Shown here piece by piece: positions 1-38,320 of a stretch of DNA of 64,000 nucleotides (position 1 is its first letter; each line of letters opens with the position of its first letter). The notes below the pieces were generated by a model. The model had not been told where the DNA came from. It did not search any database and saw only the letters and a program-made list of their open reading frames with translations. The DNA lies in NCBI RefSeq assembly GCF_017591425.1, contig NW_024465885.1, forward strand, positions 44,077,001 through 44,141,000. The letters are read 5' to 3'. Source of the stretch: Ochotona curzoniae. Lineage: Eukaryota > Chordata > Mammalia > Lagomorpha > Ochotonidae. Made by a program: the position numbers and the translations under genes.

Positions 1-85
1 CACCTTAACCAAGTCACATGATAAGAATGGCTAGCATGAAGGCATAAAAAAAAAAATGTTTACATATAAACGCTACAGCCGTTCC
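1..85. other. Left edge, nothing recognised
   Basis: AT-rich sequence with a short A-run, next to the CpG island. No exon or repeat recognised. Confidence 0.6.
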
Positions 86-930
86 CTTGGCACTCGCAGG
101 TTCTGACCTGGGATCAGGGGCTTTCGGATTTGACCGGGACGGCAGCGCTGCACCTGCGGCGGACCCTGCGGAGCCGGCCAGTCCACCCGCACGCGCCCCG
201 CCCCACTCACCTTCACCCACTAGGGGCTGGGGGCCCTGCGGCGCCCGTCCAAACTGCGCCCGCGCGCATGCGCACGCTGCCCGCTCCAGGGACCCGCCCC
301 TCTGCGCTCTGGGCTCGACCATCTGCCGTCTTAGGGACGGGGGGGCGCCAAGAGGTGCAAAAGGCAAACGTCGTACCTGACCGAGACAGGTGACTGACTT
401 CTCCAGAATTACAGAGAATTTATTTTCACACATCAGAGGGACACCGACAGGACACATCGGGAGACACCGATCTGTCCTGGGAGACCCCCCAGCTCCGCCC
501 CCGCCAGCACCCCTCACCCCGAACGGAGGTGGTCCGGCCGAATGGGATTGTAGGAAATGTAGTTCGCAGGGAGGACGGCGCGCTGGGGGCTCCGCGCGGC
601 GCTGCCGAGGGGGAGGTGGGTCGTGGAGTGTGGCGATTGTGGGCTAGCGTGTTGGACCCTTGGAGGCCCGTCTTGTCTGGGCAGGGAAGAACAGCCCTTC
701 GGGGGTCGGCGACGGGGTCACCTGCGCAGGCGGGAGAGCAGCGTGGTTCGGGCTCCCGGCTGCGGAGCGGATATCCCAGCCTGAGGGACGCGGGGTGTCG
801 TGAAGTCACCGGGCACTCGGTGGGCAGCTCGCAGGGCCGCGCGTGCGGAGCGGGTGTGGACGGGCCGGAGGACGGGACCCAAACAGCGCTGCCCGGCCCT
901 CCCGCAGCCCCCGGCCTGGAGGGAAAGTGT
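86..930. promoter_or_regulatory. DNAJC28: CpG island, probable DNAJC28 promoter and first exon
   Basis: GC-rich, CpG-rich and SINE-free, in contrast to the next 10 kb. No coding homology was recognised in it. Two good minus-strand donors, AAG|GTGAGT (exon end 211) and CAG|GTACGA (exon end 377), suit a 5' untranslated exon of a leftward gene. In mammals DNAJC28 lies about 12 kb past the GART 3' end on the same strand, so the assignment rests on synteny. Confidence 0.5.
544..563 (-). promoter_or_regulatory. ZNF143/THAP11-type (SBS) element
   Basis: The minus strand reads ACTACATTTCCTACAATCCC, close to the SBS consensus ACTACA-N-TCCC-AG-ATGC bound by ZNF143 with THAP11/HCFC1. It lies inside the left CpG island, as expected for a TATA-less promoter. 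It is seen by eye and was not scored. Confidence 0.55.
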
Positions 931-1332
931 TAAAGAAGAAAGGAAGCAAAGTGCTTTAGGTTTTTTTCCGGAACTGAGTTGAAAGTCCTGTTTGTTCCAC
1001 CTGCTGTGAGCCATAGACAACATACTTGTCTGTAACAGGAAGCATAAATAGTAAATGCGTATTTCACACCTCCTGGCTTCCAGTGCTGGGCCTGCTCTTT
1101 TGATCTTCACGACAGCCCCAGGAGGGCCAGACAGTTCTTTTCCCAGGTACTTACTTGGTGCAATAATAGTGTCCTCCAACCCACTGATTTGGGGCGGGAA
1201 TTTAAACCCCTTGGCACAGTGCCTGTGAGAAGCATGCTGTGCCTCTTGCCAGCTGTGTAGGCCCACAGACACAGGCTTCAGTTCTCAAGAGCGCTTCAGT
1301 AATAAGCAGTCAGCATTAAAACAAAACAAAAA
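931..1332. other. Unique spacer, possible old MIR/L2 trace
   Basis: No gene seen. The stretch near 1095-1125 (TGATCTTCACGACAGCCCC) resembles the MIR/L2-like core 'gatcctcacaacagccc', but too little is left for a firm call. Confidence 0.35.
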
Positions 1333-2700
1333 CTTCCCGGCCTGGAAGCTTAGCGGATAAAGTCCTTGCGTTAAACACACTGGGATTCTATGTAGGCGCT
1401 AGTTCTAATCCCGGCAGCCCCGCTTCCCTTCCAGCTCCCTGCTTGTGGCCTGGGAAAGCAGTCAAGGATGGCCCAAAGCCTTGGGACCCTGCATCGACCG
1501 GTGTGGGAGACCCGGAAGAGCTCCTGGCTCCTGGCTTCCCGATCAGCAAGTACCTGCCGTTGTGGTCACTTGGGGAGTGAATCATCGGACGGAAAATGTT
1601 TCTCTCTGTCTCTCCTCTCTGTATATTTGCTTTTCCAATAAAAATAAATATTTTAGGGCCTGACGGCGTGGCCTAGTGGTTAAGGGTCTCGCCTTGAATG
1701 CACCGGGATCCCATATGGTTGCCGGTTCTAATCCCGGCAGCTCCACTTCCTCTCTATCTCTCCTCCTCTCTCACTTTGTAATAAAAATCTGACTATATAA
1801 AATATAAATAATAAAACAATAAAATATCTGACTTTGTAATAAAAAATAACAAAAAATCTTTTAAAATAAATAAATACATTAAAAAAATTATATAGCTGGG
1901 CAGCGGCTGGTGTTGCTCACCAGCTAGGGTGCGCTGTTTACCATTCTTCCTGTCCATAAATATCTTTTTTTTTTAGAGGTGGAAATGGCTTTTATTGAGA
2001 TGGTTGTTAGTGTGGGCCCCTGCATGCACATGGAACCCAGAGGGAGCTCGGGGCTCCTGGCTCCAGCCTAGACAAGCCCTGGCGTTGGGGTTCAAAGAAT
2101 TCGAGTGATACTCCAAGGCAATGAAATGGTTTTAATTTCCAGTCCTGGAGCAACCTCTTGCCATGAACAAGAAGTGCATTCAACAAAATAAATGGGGTTT
2201 TTTATAGCAGTCATCAATGAGGAAATCAATAGCTGCATGATACTGGGTAAATACATAATAGGAGTTATTTAAAATATATAATGATATTGCGTAAATACAT
2301 AATGAGCAGGTGAAAATTTACAATGTTTAGGATTCTGATCCAGTTACTTCAAGAAAGATTTATAATGTGGGCCCGGTGTGGTAGCCTAGTGCTTAAAATC
2401 CTCATCTTGAATGTGCCAGGATCCCATAAGGGTACCAGTTCATATCCTGGCAACCCTGCTTCCCATCCAGCTCCCTGCCTGTGGCCTGGGAATGTAGTCA
2501 AGGACAGCCCAGGGCTTTGGGATCCTGTACCTGTGGGGGAGACCCTGAAGAAGCACCTGGCTGCTGGCTTCGGATCGGCTCAGCTCTGACTGTTGCAGCC
2601 ACTTGGGGAGTGAACCATGGGAAGGACGGTCTTCCTCTCTGTCTCTCCTCTCTGTATATCTGCCTCACCAATAAAAATAAGTAAATCCTAAAAAAAAAAA
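1333..2700 (+). repeat. C-type SINE cluster (three plus-strand copies)
   Basis: Copies at about 1333-1655, 1656-1790 (internally deleted, only head and tail remain) and 2347-2700. Each has the tRNA-like head with an A-box-like 'TGGCCTAGTGGTTAAGG' and B-box-like 'GGTTCTAATCC', and an AATAAA-rich tail. The stretch 1791-2346 between them shows only AT-rich sequence. Confidence 0.8.
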
Positions 2701-3007
2701 ATGATTTACAATGAAAAACCTCAGGATTCCCATCCTGTCGCTTCAGGGTAGACAGAGCACAGCACGCCTGGAAGGTGACTGCTTGCCTGGAGCTCTGAAA
2801 GCTGCACCATTGTACCTGTCTCCTGCCTGCCTGCTCGTGTTTCAGAGCGCAGGTGCGTGAGGACAGGATGCAGGTGTTTCTTAGGAATCCCAGAGTTCCT
2901 GGAATCTCTCACCTGACAGTTAACCCTATCACCCTGGCAGCTACAGCTGTTAGGAGAGTGACCCAACAGATGGAAAATTCTGTTTCAATTCTCTTTATTA
3001 GTGCCTT

Positions 3008-4520
3008 AAAAATAGATTTGTTATTTTTATTGCCACGGCCGACTAACAGAATGAGAGACAAAAAGATCTCCCATCCGCTGCTTCATTCTCTGAATGCCCC
3101 ACAGTGGCTGAAGCCAGGAGCTTTTCTCTGGGTCTCCCACTTGGGTACAGGGGCGCAAGGACTTGGGCTGTCCTCTGCTGCTTTCCCAGGCCACAAGCAG
3201 GGAGCTGGACGGGAAGTGGAGCAGAGCAGACGTGAGAGGCCGGTGCTTGTAGGCAAAGGATTAACCTGTTGAGCCATCCTGCCAGCCCCCATAACTCCCT
3301 TTCAAAAACAAAAGTGAAAGGCAGAAAAGAATCAAGTCTCACCATACAGGGTCCTGGGTAGAGTTCTTTCCTCAAAACAAGGACTTTATATATATATATA
3401 TCACCACAGTGCTGTTAAATGCAACCAGCTAGATCCAGTGTTAACAGTGTTGCGTCCTAATTATAATAACAGTCCTGACATCCTTTACAGCAACATGGGC
3501 TACTAGTCAAAGTTCAAGGAAATAGAATCTAAAAGATAAACTTATAGTGGCAAAAAAAAAAAAAAATGAACTCTCCAATTTGTTTTCATTGTGTTTGAGA
3601 CTACGAGATTACAAGTGCTGACCTGATCACTGCATCAAATGCTTCTCCTTGGGCTGGCCTCGGGCACAGTGGGTAGAGCTGCCACCTGCAACACTGGCAT
3701 CTGGTTCAAGTCCCAGCTACTTCACTTCTGATCCAGCTCCTTGCTAAGGCACCTGGGACAGCAGTGGGTGCATGACCCAAGTCCTTAGGCCCCTGCACCC
3801 TTGTGGGGGACCCAGAGGATTCTTCTGTCACTGGCAATGACCTGGGCCATCCCTGCTAGCTGCAGGTATTTGGGAAGTGAGCCAGTGGATGCAAAACATC
3901 TCTCTCCCTTCATTCTTTCTTTTTTTTTTTTTTGTAAGATTTATTTATTTTTTATTTACTCTGAATTGGAAAGTTAAATGAATATACAGAGAGAAGAGGC
4001 AGAGAGGAAGATCTCCATCCACTGATTCACTCCCCAAGCAGCTGCAGTGGTTGGAACTGCACCGATTCAAAGCCAGGAGCCAGGAGCTTCTTTCCAGGTC
4101 TCCCACATGGGTGCAGGGTCCTCGACTGCTTTCCCAGGCGCCAGGCAGGGAGCTGCATGGGAAGTGGAACAGCCGGGACATGAACCAGAGCCCCTTTGAG
4201 ATGCTGGCTTAATGTGCTAGGGCACCGTGCCAGTCCTCGAACTTCCTCTACCTCCGCTCAGTTAGAAAGCAGTTGGGGTCCCGGCACAGCGCGATGGCGC
4301 AGTGGTTAAGGTCTTCGCCTTGCATGCCCGGGATCCCATATGGGCGCCGGTTCTAATCCCGGCAGCCCCGCTTCCCTTCCAGCTCCCTGCCTGCTGCCTG
4401 TGGCCCAGGAAAGCAGTTGCGCTCACTTGGGGAGTGAATCATCAGACGGAAGATCTTCCTCTCTGTATATCCGCCTTTCCAATAGAAAAATAATAACAAT
4501 AAATCTTTTTTAAAAAAAGA
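3008..4520. repeat. C-type SINE cluster (four copies, both strands)
   Basis: About 3008-3290 (minus, old), 3650-3918 (plus, old subfamily), 3932-4237 (minus) and 4279-4520 (plus, recent but with a deletion of roughly 100 bases between 'GGAAAGCAGT' and 'TGCGCTCACTT'). A (TA)n run lies at about 3387-3401 in otherwise unrecognised sequence. Confidence 0.8.
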
Positions 4521-4913
4521 AAGCAGTTGGCTTTCCACGTGTCAGGCTAACGGGCTCAGATTTTATTTGAAGTATGTAAACACTTTGACTAATGGGAAAA
4601 TCTCTGCCTTAATCAATTACTTGTTTTTTCCTTTTGTTCTCAGAATCCACAATAACTGCAAAGAAATGGGCTTGTTGACAGTGAATTGTGACTGGTAACC
4701 AAGACCACATGACCTCTGCAGAGGAAGCTGAGTGTGTAGCCCCAGATCAGAGCCCAGTGACTTTCACAGATGGTGTCGTGTGGAGTCATAGCCCTGTGAA
4801 ACCACCGTGAAAGTCTGTGCTTGTCTGCCCCAGATGCCTTCTCGATTTCTCTTTTACTCACTTGATCAAGGCAGTGTTTGCTAGTGATAATAACATCTGA
4901 AAAAGCAGGCAAG
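4521..4913. other. Intergenic spacer, nothing recognised
   Basis: No SINE and no coding homology recognised. The open frame on the minus strand here is short and unremarkable. Confidence 0.6.
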
Positions 4914-5765
4914 TGGGGCCAGCACCCTGGTGTAGCAGGTCAAGCCTTTGCCTGCAGTGCTGGCAGTAAACATGGGTGCCAGTTGGAGTCTCAGCTGCCC
5001 CATTTGCGATACAGCTTCGTGCTGACGCGTTCAGGAAAGCAGTGGAGGACGGCTTTGAAGTGACTTACTGTCACTTGGACTTCAAAGTGTTTGCACTGTG
5101 GTGCTGACCCACAGTTCTTCCTGCTCCTTGGACTGAGCACAGATGCACACACTGTCCTCTCTGTGCAGCACCCTGATGCCCAGCAGCTACTCAGGAATCC
5201 AGCACTTTCTGGCCACATTGTGTTTGCTCAGCACGTTTGCTGAAATCGCTGTTTTACTGTTCAAAAACATTTTGCACAGCCGGCGTGATAGCGTAGTGGT
5301 TAAACTCCTCTCCTTGCATGCACTGGGATCCCATATGGACTCAGGTTCTAATCCCAGCAGCCCCGCTTCCCATCCAGCTCACGGCTTGTGGCCTGGGAGA
5401 GCAGTGAAGGATGGCCCAAAGCCCTGGGACCCTGCACCCATGTAGGAGACCAGGAAGTGGCTCCTGGCTTTGGACTGGCTCCGCTCCAGCCTTTGCGGCT
5501 GCTTGGGGAGCGAACCAGCCAACAGAAGTTCTTCCTCTCTGTCCCTCCTCCTCTATATATATCTTACTTTCCCATAAAAATAAATAAATATTTTTTAAAA
5601 ATGACATACTGGTCCTGGCATGGTAACCTAGCAGCTAAAGTCCTTGCCTTGCATATTCTGGGAACCCATATGGGTACCAGCTCATATCCTGGCTGTTCCA
5701 CTTCCCATCCAGCTTGCTGTGTGCCTGGGAAAACTTTGAGATTCTGTACCTGCATGGGAGACTGT
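4914..5765 (+). repeat. C-type SINE cluster (three plus-strand copies)
   Basis: About 4914-5056 (5' part only), 5276-5602 (full) and 5605-5765 (5' two thirds). The stretch 5057-5275 is unrecognised single-copy sequence. Confidence 0.75.
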
Positions 5766-5774
5766 TCGCTGTCT

Positions 5775-6125
5775 GGCAGCGATGGACTTGGTGCATGGAG
5801 CTAATAATCAAACACATGGACTGGCTGATGGTCAGTTAACAATGACCAACTCTTAGATAGGATCACACAGGCCTGAGGGGAAGGAGGTTGGAGGAATTTC
5901 TGTATCAACAGCAAGAAGGAGTTAAAGTGAGGTTATGGGAGTTCCTGTACCTCTGCCTTTATCTGTAATCCAGTTCACAGGATTAGGAAGTTTCTGCTCT
6001 GCATTTCCGTGTTGTTTCTCCCTGACCCCAGATACAATGAAATAAAAAATGATGATATTAGTGTGGAAACAATGGTCTTACCCCTTTCCTGTAGCCCTTG
6101 AACCTTTGTGCCTAATTAACTAAGT
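5775..6125. repeat. Unassigned repeat, related to 29680-30105
   Basis: Shares an ordered set of short matches with 29680-30105: a 'CAGTTCCT/GAGTTCCT' block, then 'GTTTCTCCCTGACCCCAG' against 'GTTTCTCCCCTTACCCCAG', then 'AATGAAATAA'-like and 'CCTTGAACCTT'-like pieces. It may be an old LINE 3' end or LTR of the lagomorph lineage. The family was not identified. Confidence 0.35.
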
Positions 6126-6159
6126 AAGATTAATAATAATAATAATAAATAAATAATAA

Positions 6160-6485
6160 TAAAGCTTTATTTGTTTTTATTGGTAAGTCAGATATACAGA
6201 GAGGAGGAGAGAGAGGAAGATCTTCTGTTCGCTGATTCACTCCCCAAGTGACCGCAATGGGCGGAGCTGAGCCAGTCCAAAGCCAGGAGCCTGAATCCTC
6301 TTCCAGGTCTCCCACTCACGGGCACAGAGTCCCAAGGCTTTGGGTCATCCTCAACTGCCTTCCCAGGCCACAAGCAGGGAGCTGGATGGGAAGCAGAGCC
6401 GCCGGGATTAGAACCTGAGCCCATATGGGATCCCAGTGCGTGCAAAGTGCGGACTTCAGCCACTCGGCTACTGCGCTAGGCCAGG
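6160..6485 (-). repeat. C-type SINE, minus strand
   Basis: Full-length copy from the 'AAAGCTTTATTTGTTTTTATT' tail side to the 'CTACTGCGCTAGGCC' head. An AAT/AATA microsatellite precedes it (about 6130-6160). Confidence 0.85.
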
Positions 6486-6935
6486 ATTCTCTCATTTCTT
6501 ACACTCGCCACGAGGTCGCGTAGCCAGGCCTGGGCGCTGGCAGATGCCGCCGCAGGGGGCTCAGCAGCAGATGAGGACCATGGCGGCTGTGGGCAGCAGC
6601 AGGATGAGCTTCCCGGTGGCCTTCCCTTCACCCATCCCCCTGCTGCCTCGGAGTTGGATCGACCTGCCATGTGGTGTCAGGAAGTTCAGTGTTCCTCATG
6701 CAGAGGCAGAACCCAGCTTCTGGTCTCCCTTAGCTCAAGGCGTCCTTGCCTTTCCTTTAGGATTAACCACTTATCAAAAGAAATTCACTGAATTGAAGGA
6801 GTGGCTCAGCTGCCCCGATGGGGTTCTAATCACCAAGTTGACAAATTATTTGCTGCTTCTTCTTGAGGAAATTCCAGGTCTGGGACAGAATGTGTCACAT
6901 GTAAAGCCTCCGTCCTCCCATGTAGCTATCATGAA
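6486..6935. other. GC-rich non-SINE block, possible retrocopy fragment
   Basis: About 150 GC-rich bases with several CpGs and two in-frame ATGs in good context (near 6571 and 6580), followed by about 300 ordinary bases. It stands out against the flanking SINEs. The plus-strand frame (6436-7065) has no recognised homology and runs into SINE sequence. It could be a 5' fragment of a processed pseudogene, but the source was not identified. Confidence 0.3.
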
Positions 6936-7440
6936 AATTCCCTGGGGGCCCAGCACACTCTGCTGGCTAATCCTCCCTTTGCAAGCTCCAGGATCCCAAA
7001 TGTGCTTCACAGATTTACAGAAAGATCTTCTATCTGCTGGTTCACTTCCCAAGTGGCCTCAATAGCTGGAGCTGAGCCGATCCAAAGCCAGGAGCCAGGA
7101 GCTTCTTCCAGGACTCCCAGGGCCGAAGCCAGGAGCCAGGAGCTTGTTCTGAGTCTCCCATGTAAGTGTGGGGTCCCAAGGCTTTGGGGCTATCCTCAAC
7201 TGCTTTCCCAGGCCACAAGCAGGGAGCTGGAAGGCAAACGGGGTCTCCAGGACATGAACTTGTGCCAATATGAGATCCTGACATGTTCAAGGCAAGGAGT
7301 TAGCCACTAGGCTACTGCACCAGACCCTTGACCTGGCTATTCTACTTCTAGTTCAGTTCCCTGCTAAAGTACTTGGGAAAGCAGCGAAATATGGATTGGG
7401 CCCCTGCATGCATGGGGGAAGACCCGGAGAAAGCTATTGG
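6936..7440. repeat. Nested SINEs: minus copy inside an older plus copy
   Basis: The head of a plus-strand SINE (about 6936-7002) continues at 7327-7440. Between them lies a minus-strand SINE (about 7003-7326), which carries an internal partial duplication of the 'AAGCCAGGAGCCAGGAGCTT' segment. Confidence 0.7.
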
Positions 7441-9060
7441 CTAAAACAGGAGGGACTTCCATCTGTAATGGCCAGGGCTGGGTCAGGCAGAAACCAGTAG
7501 CCAGGAAGTCTATCCTGATCTACATGGGTGGTAGGGACCCCAATGAGGGTGTCATTTTCTGCTGCCTCCAAGGTGCTTAAGCAGGAAGCTACCTTTGAAG
7601 TGGAGTAGTCAGGGCTTGAACAGGCAGCTATAAAGAATGCCAGCATCACAGACCGGCTTTACCGGCAATGTAATAATGCTGGAACCAAATGCTCTATTTT
7701 AAAATTTATTATTATTTATTTTTTTATATTTATTTTTATTATTTTTTTATTGGAAAGGCGGATGTACAGAGAGGAGAGACAGAGCGGAAGATCTTCTGTC
7801 TGATGATTCACTCCCCAAGTGAGCGCAACGGGCCGATACTATGCCGATCTGAAGCCAGGAGCCTCTTCCGGGTCTCCCACGCGGGTGCAGGTTCCCAAAG
7901 CTTTGGGCCGTCCTCGACTGCTTTCCCAGGCCACAGGCAGGGAGCTGGAAGGGAAGCGGGGCTGCTGGGATAGAACCGGCGCCCATATGGGATCCCGGGC
8001 GTGCAAGGTGAGGACCTTTAACCACTTGCACCACCGCGCCGGGCCCTAAAATTTATTATTTTTAAAAAGATTTATTTAGTTTCATTGCAAAATCAGATAT
8101 ACAGAAAGGAGGAGAGACAGAGAGGAGCATATTCCATCCGATGACTCACTCCCCAAGTGACCGCAGCGGCCAGAGCTGAGCTGATCTGAAGCCAGGAGGC
8201 TGGATCCTCTTCCGGGTCTCCCATGTGGGTGCAGGGTTCCAAGGCTTTGGGCCATCCTACACTGCTTTCCCAGGCCACAAGCAGGGAGCTGGGTGGGAAG
8301 TGGGGCTGCCAGGATTAGAACTGTGCCATAGCAGGTTCAAGGTGAGGACTTTAGCTGCTAGGCCATCACACTGAGCCCTAAATTTATTATTATTGAAGGC
8401 AGATTTAGAGAGGAGATACCGAAGGCCCTACACAGTAGACTGGTGGTGTAAGTTCTCCCCTTGCATGCGCTGGGATCCCATATGGTGCTGGTTTGTATCC
8501 CAGCTACTCCACTTCCGTTCCAGTTTTCATCTGCTGGCTCACTGCCCCAGTGGCCGCAATAGCCGAAGCTTAACTGATCCAAAGCCAGGAGCTTCTTCCA
8601 GGTCTTCCAGGATGCAGGGGTCTTAAGGCTTTGGGCCTTCCTCTACTGTTTTCCCAGGCCACAAGTAGGGAGGTGGATGGGAAGTGGAGCAGCCAGAAAC
8701 ATGCTCTGGCACCCCCATGGGATCCTGGAGCGTGCAAGGTGAGGATTTAGCCACTACACCATCATGCTGGGCCCAAATGTTTTAGTAATAGTAATAATAC
8801 ATAAATAAATTAAAGAATTTAAGTTGTGTGAGAAAGCAATGAAGTCCTTCTTCAGCTGGTTTCATACTGGAAATGGTTGCAGTGGTCTGGCCTGGGCCGG
8901 GCCAAAGCCAGGAACCTGGAATCCAACCCATGAGGGACTTCCAATTGGGTGGTAACTGCCCAAGCACTTGGGCCTTGTCACTCGCTGCTCCCTGCACATC
9001 AGTGGGACATGTCAGAAGTGGAGCAGCCAGGACAACTATCCGTATGGCATGCTGCTGGCT
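7441..9060 (-). repeat. Array of five minus-strand C-type SINEs
   Basis: About 7441-7685 (old), 7727-8045 (recent, little diverged), 8055-8379, 8382-8776 (interrupted by a plus-strand SINE head fragment at about 8420-8522) and 8800-9060 (old). Confidence 0.78.
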
Positions 9061-9640
9061 TCACCCTGCTCTACCATGGTCCTGTTACTTTTTAATACTG
9101 GAGTTACTAGGTTCTGGAAAGTCTTGTTGAGATTTGAACATGCCACCATCTGCTTCTCCAGCTGCCAAGCTGCTGAAGCCTCGGTATGGCTGTGACACCC
9201 TGCTGGCTGCCCGGCTGTCCATGGAGGCTGCAGCCTTTCCTGGGGACCAGCAGCATGTTTTGATCATAAGAACTATGACCTATTTATGTGGCCCTGACCT
9301 GAAAGCAGTTGAGCTACACACAAGATGCAGCAAGAGCAGGAGTGGAACGCATGGCTATAGCTGGTCTTCTCAGGATTTCTTGTGTCCTTGCAAATCAGAC
9401 ACATTAAAAACCACAGAAACCAATGATTACAGAAGACAGGACTTACAGAACTGAGGCATATTGGTAAGAAAAGGAGGGAAAAAAAATATTACTATGTTCT
9501 TTGTTGTCATTGAAAGGAATTCTGAAATCCTAGCTTGAGTGTGAACAAGAAAGATCTGACATAGGTAATACACAGATTATATCTTTCAATCATGGATATG
9601 ATCTAATAGTTTTTTAAACTTTTTATGATATAGTTCCATA
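9061..9640. other. Unassigned spacer
   Basis: No SINE and no gene recognised. A 106-codon plus-strand open frame (9134-9454) has no recognisable domain. Confidence 0.5.
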
Positions 9641-10432
9641 GGTAAGTTTTTTTTTTTTTTTTAATCTATTTGAAAGGCAGATCCACAGAGGATATATAGA
9701 GAGCGATCTTTCATCCACTATTCACTCCCAATATGGCTTGAGCTGAGCTGATCCAAAGCCAGGAGCCAGATGTTCAAGTCTCCCATGTAGGTGCAGGGGC
9801 CCAAGGACCTGGGCCATTCTCTACTGCCTTCCCAGTCCAGAAGCAAGGAACTAGATGACAAGTAGAGCAGCTGAGACTGGAACTGGTGCCCATGAGATGC
9901 AGGCACTTGTAGGTGGAAGGATTAACCTGTTAAGCCATCGCACTGACCCTCCCCCCATTAAAAAAATTTTTTTAAAAATTTAAAAGGAAGAGTTACATAG
10001 AGAGGACGCCCAGATCTTCTACCTGCTGGTTCACTCCTGAAATGGAAGGAGTGGCCAGAGCTGGGCCAGCCTGAGGCCAGGAGCTTTTTCTGGGTTTTCC
10101 ACGTGGGCAGGGGGACCCAAAAACATGGGTCATCTTCTGCTGCTTTCCCAGGCTGCTAACAGGGAGCTGGGTCAAAAGTGGAGCAGCAGAGACGTGAATT
10201 GGTGCCCATATAGGATGCTGGCACCATAAGCAGAAGCTTTTACCTACTACACTACAGTGCCAGCTCCTCTAATAGCTTTTTATTACCCCACCTTTTTAAA
10301 AAAAGATTTATTGATTTTTATTGGAAAGGAAGAGTTATGGAGAGGAGATAGAGATCTTCCATTCACTGGTTCTTTCCAAATGGCCACAATGGTCAGAGCT
10401 GAGCTGAGCTGGAGCCAGGAGCTTCTTCTAGA
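9641..10432 (-). repeat. Three minus-strand C-type SINEs
   Basis: About 9641-9955, 9958-10265 and 10300-10432 (truncated on the head side). Native sequence resumes at about 10433-10460, just before the SINE at the GART 3' end. Confidence 0.75.
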
Positions 10433-10460
10433 GTAACAATTCTTTGAAAACTGGCGCCAC

Positions 10461-10794
10461 TTTTTTTTTTTTTTTGTTAAAGATTTATTTTTATTGGAAA
10501 GTCAAATCTACAGAGAGCATAGAGAGGAGGAAAGTCAGAGAGGAAGATCTTCCATCCGACGATTCACTTCCTAAGTGACTTCAATGGCCGGAACTGTGCT
10601 GATCTGAAGCCAGGATCCAGGAGCTTCTTCCGAGTCTCCCATGTAGGTTTAGGGTCCCAAGGCTTTAGGGCGTCCTTGATTGCTTTCCCAGGCCACAAGC
10701 AGGGAGCTGGATGGGAAGTGGTGCCCATATGGGATACCGGTGCATTCAAGGTGAGCACTTTAGCTGCTAGGCCACTGCGCTGGGCCCCCTGGGC
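10461..10794 (-). mobile_element. C-type SINE inserted at the 3' end of GART
   Basis: Same strand as GART. Begins GGGGGCCCAGCGCAGTGGCC at 10794 and ends in CCAATAAAAATAAATC plus an A-rich tail. A short direct repeat CCACTTTT (plus strand) at 10457-10464 and 10795-10802 is a probable target-site duplication. The insertion sits where the downstream element of the GART poly(A) site would be. Confidence 0.85.
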
Positions 10795-10812
10795 CCACTT
10801 TTGAATTAGGCT

Positions 10813-37300
<26,488 letters not shown>

Positions 37301-37304
37301 TTAC

Positions 37305-37380
37305 AAGCCACGGGGTGTAAGAAGCGACTGCAAGCGAGCACGCCACCCGCTCGGGTCCGCTCGGCGGAAGTCGGCCGGGC
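37305..37380 (-). other. GART: Candidate 5' untranslated exon 1 of GART
   Basis: Coding exon 1 starts with a 30-nt 5' UTR behind a clear acceptor (36037-36038), so an upstream non-coding exon is needed. On the minus strand of the CpG island a consensus-like donor GTAAGT starts at 37304. Upstream of it lie a GC box and a CCAAT box at 37431-37435, about 50-60 nt before a plausible start site. The exon's 5' end is a guess, and other donors in the island are possible. Confidence 0.45.
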
Positions 37381-38320
37381 CGGGATCCGGCGCGCTCGGG
37401 CGGGCCCGCCCCGCCGAGGGTCCCCGCCCCATTGGCCGGCGCGGTCCGAAGGCCCCGCGGCCAGGGAGCGCGGCGAGCTCCCCTCCCGCCCTCGGGCGCG
37501 GTCGCCTCGGCTCTCCGGCAGAGCCGGGCGTGTTTGATTTTCTTGTTTTTTTATTTTTTCAAACACTGTATTGTGGGGTGCCACGTAACAGCTCCCCTCC
37601 TCCTTTACTCTGAGGCGTGCGAGGGGCCCACGCCATGCCCCCTACCCCGGCTCGAGCTAGTTGTGTGCTGTTCACGCCGGTCAGAACCGACCGGGTAACT
37701 GTGACACGCGGAACGCCTGACGAACCCCCAAAGCGTCGGGTCTCCAAGGCGGGTCTCTTCAGGAGCCCTGCCCTACTGCTAACCAAATCAAGGCGACTGA
37801 AGTGGAGGGCATTGGGAGAGATCACACAGAAATGAATGCTTATTCACACAAGTGGGAACGGAGGCGGGCTAGCTGGCTCCCGGAGGCATGTCGCCGACTC
37901 GGCGTGCCCCTCACACGGAGCTCCCATGTCTAACGCCCTATTATCCTTTTTGCTAGCTTTCCCCGCTAGAGTGAGACTGTCAACATGCCCCAAACACCGT
38001 AGACAGGTGACAACTTAGGCCAACAGGGCCACCATGGAGCTGCTTCTCCTGTAATGGCGCCTGCGTCAGACACTAACATGGCGGCCACAGCCGTGCGCGG
38101 CGCAAACGTCAGCACCTCTACCCGAGCCGCTCAGAAACAGCCGGGGGAGAGCGGGGCCGGGCGCTCTGATTGGCTGATGGGCGGAGCGAGCCGGCCTGGA
38201 TGCTCCCGAGGAGCCAATCAGGAGAGCGAGAGCAGGAATTGGCCGGCTGCGCCTCTTCCCGAGGCATGCTGGGAGCCTGGAGGACTAGCGAGGAGGAGTT
38301 GAGAGAACGGAGCGGACGCC

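Noticed and set aside
718..1272. 184-codon minus-strand open frame in the left CpG island
   Set aside because: Open mainly because of GC content; it has no recognised homology and extends into non-island sequence.
6436..7065. 209-codon plus-strand open frame
   Set aside because: Starts and ends inside SINEs and has no recognised domain; kept only as an unassigned GC-rich block.
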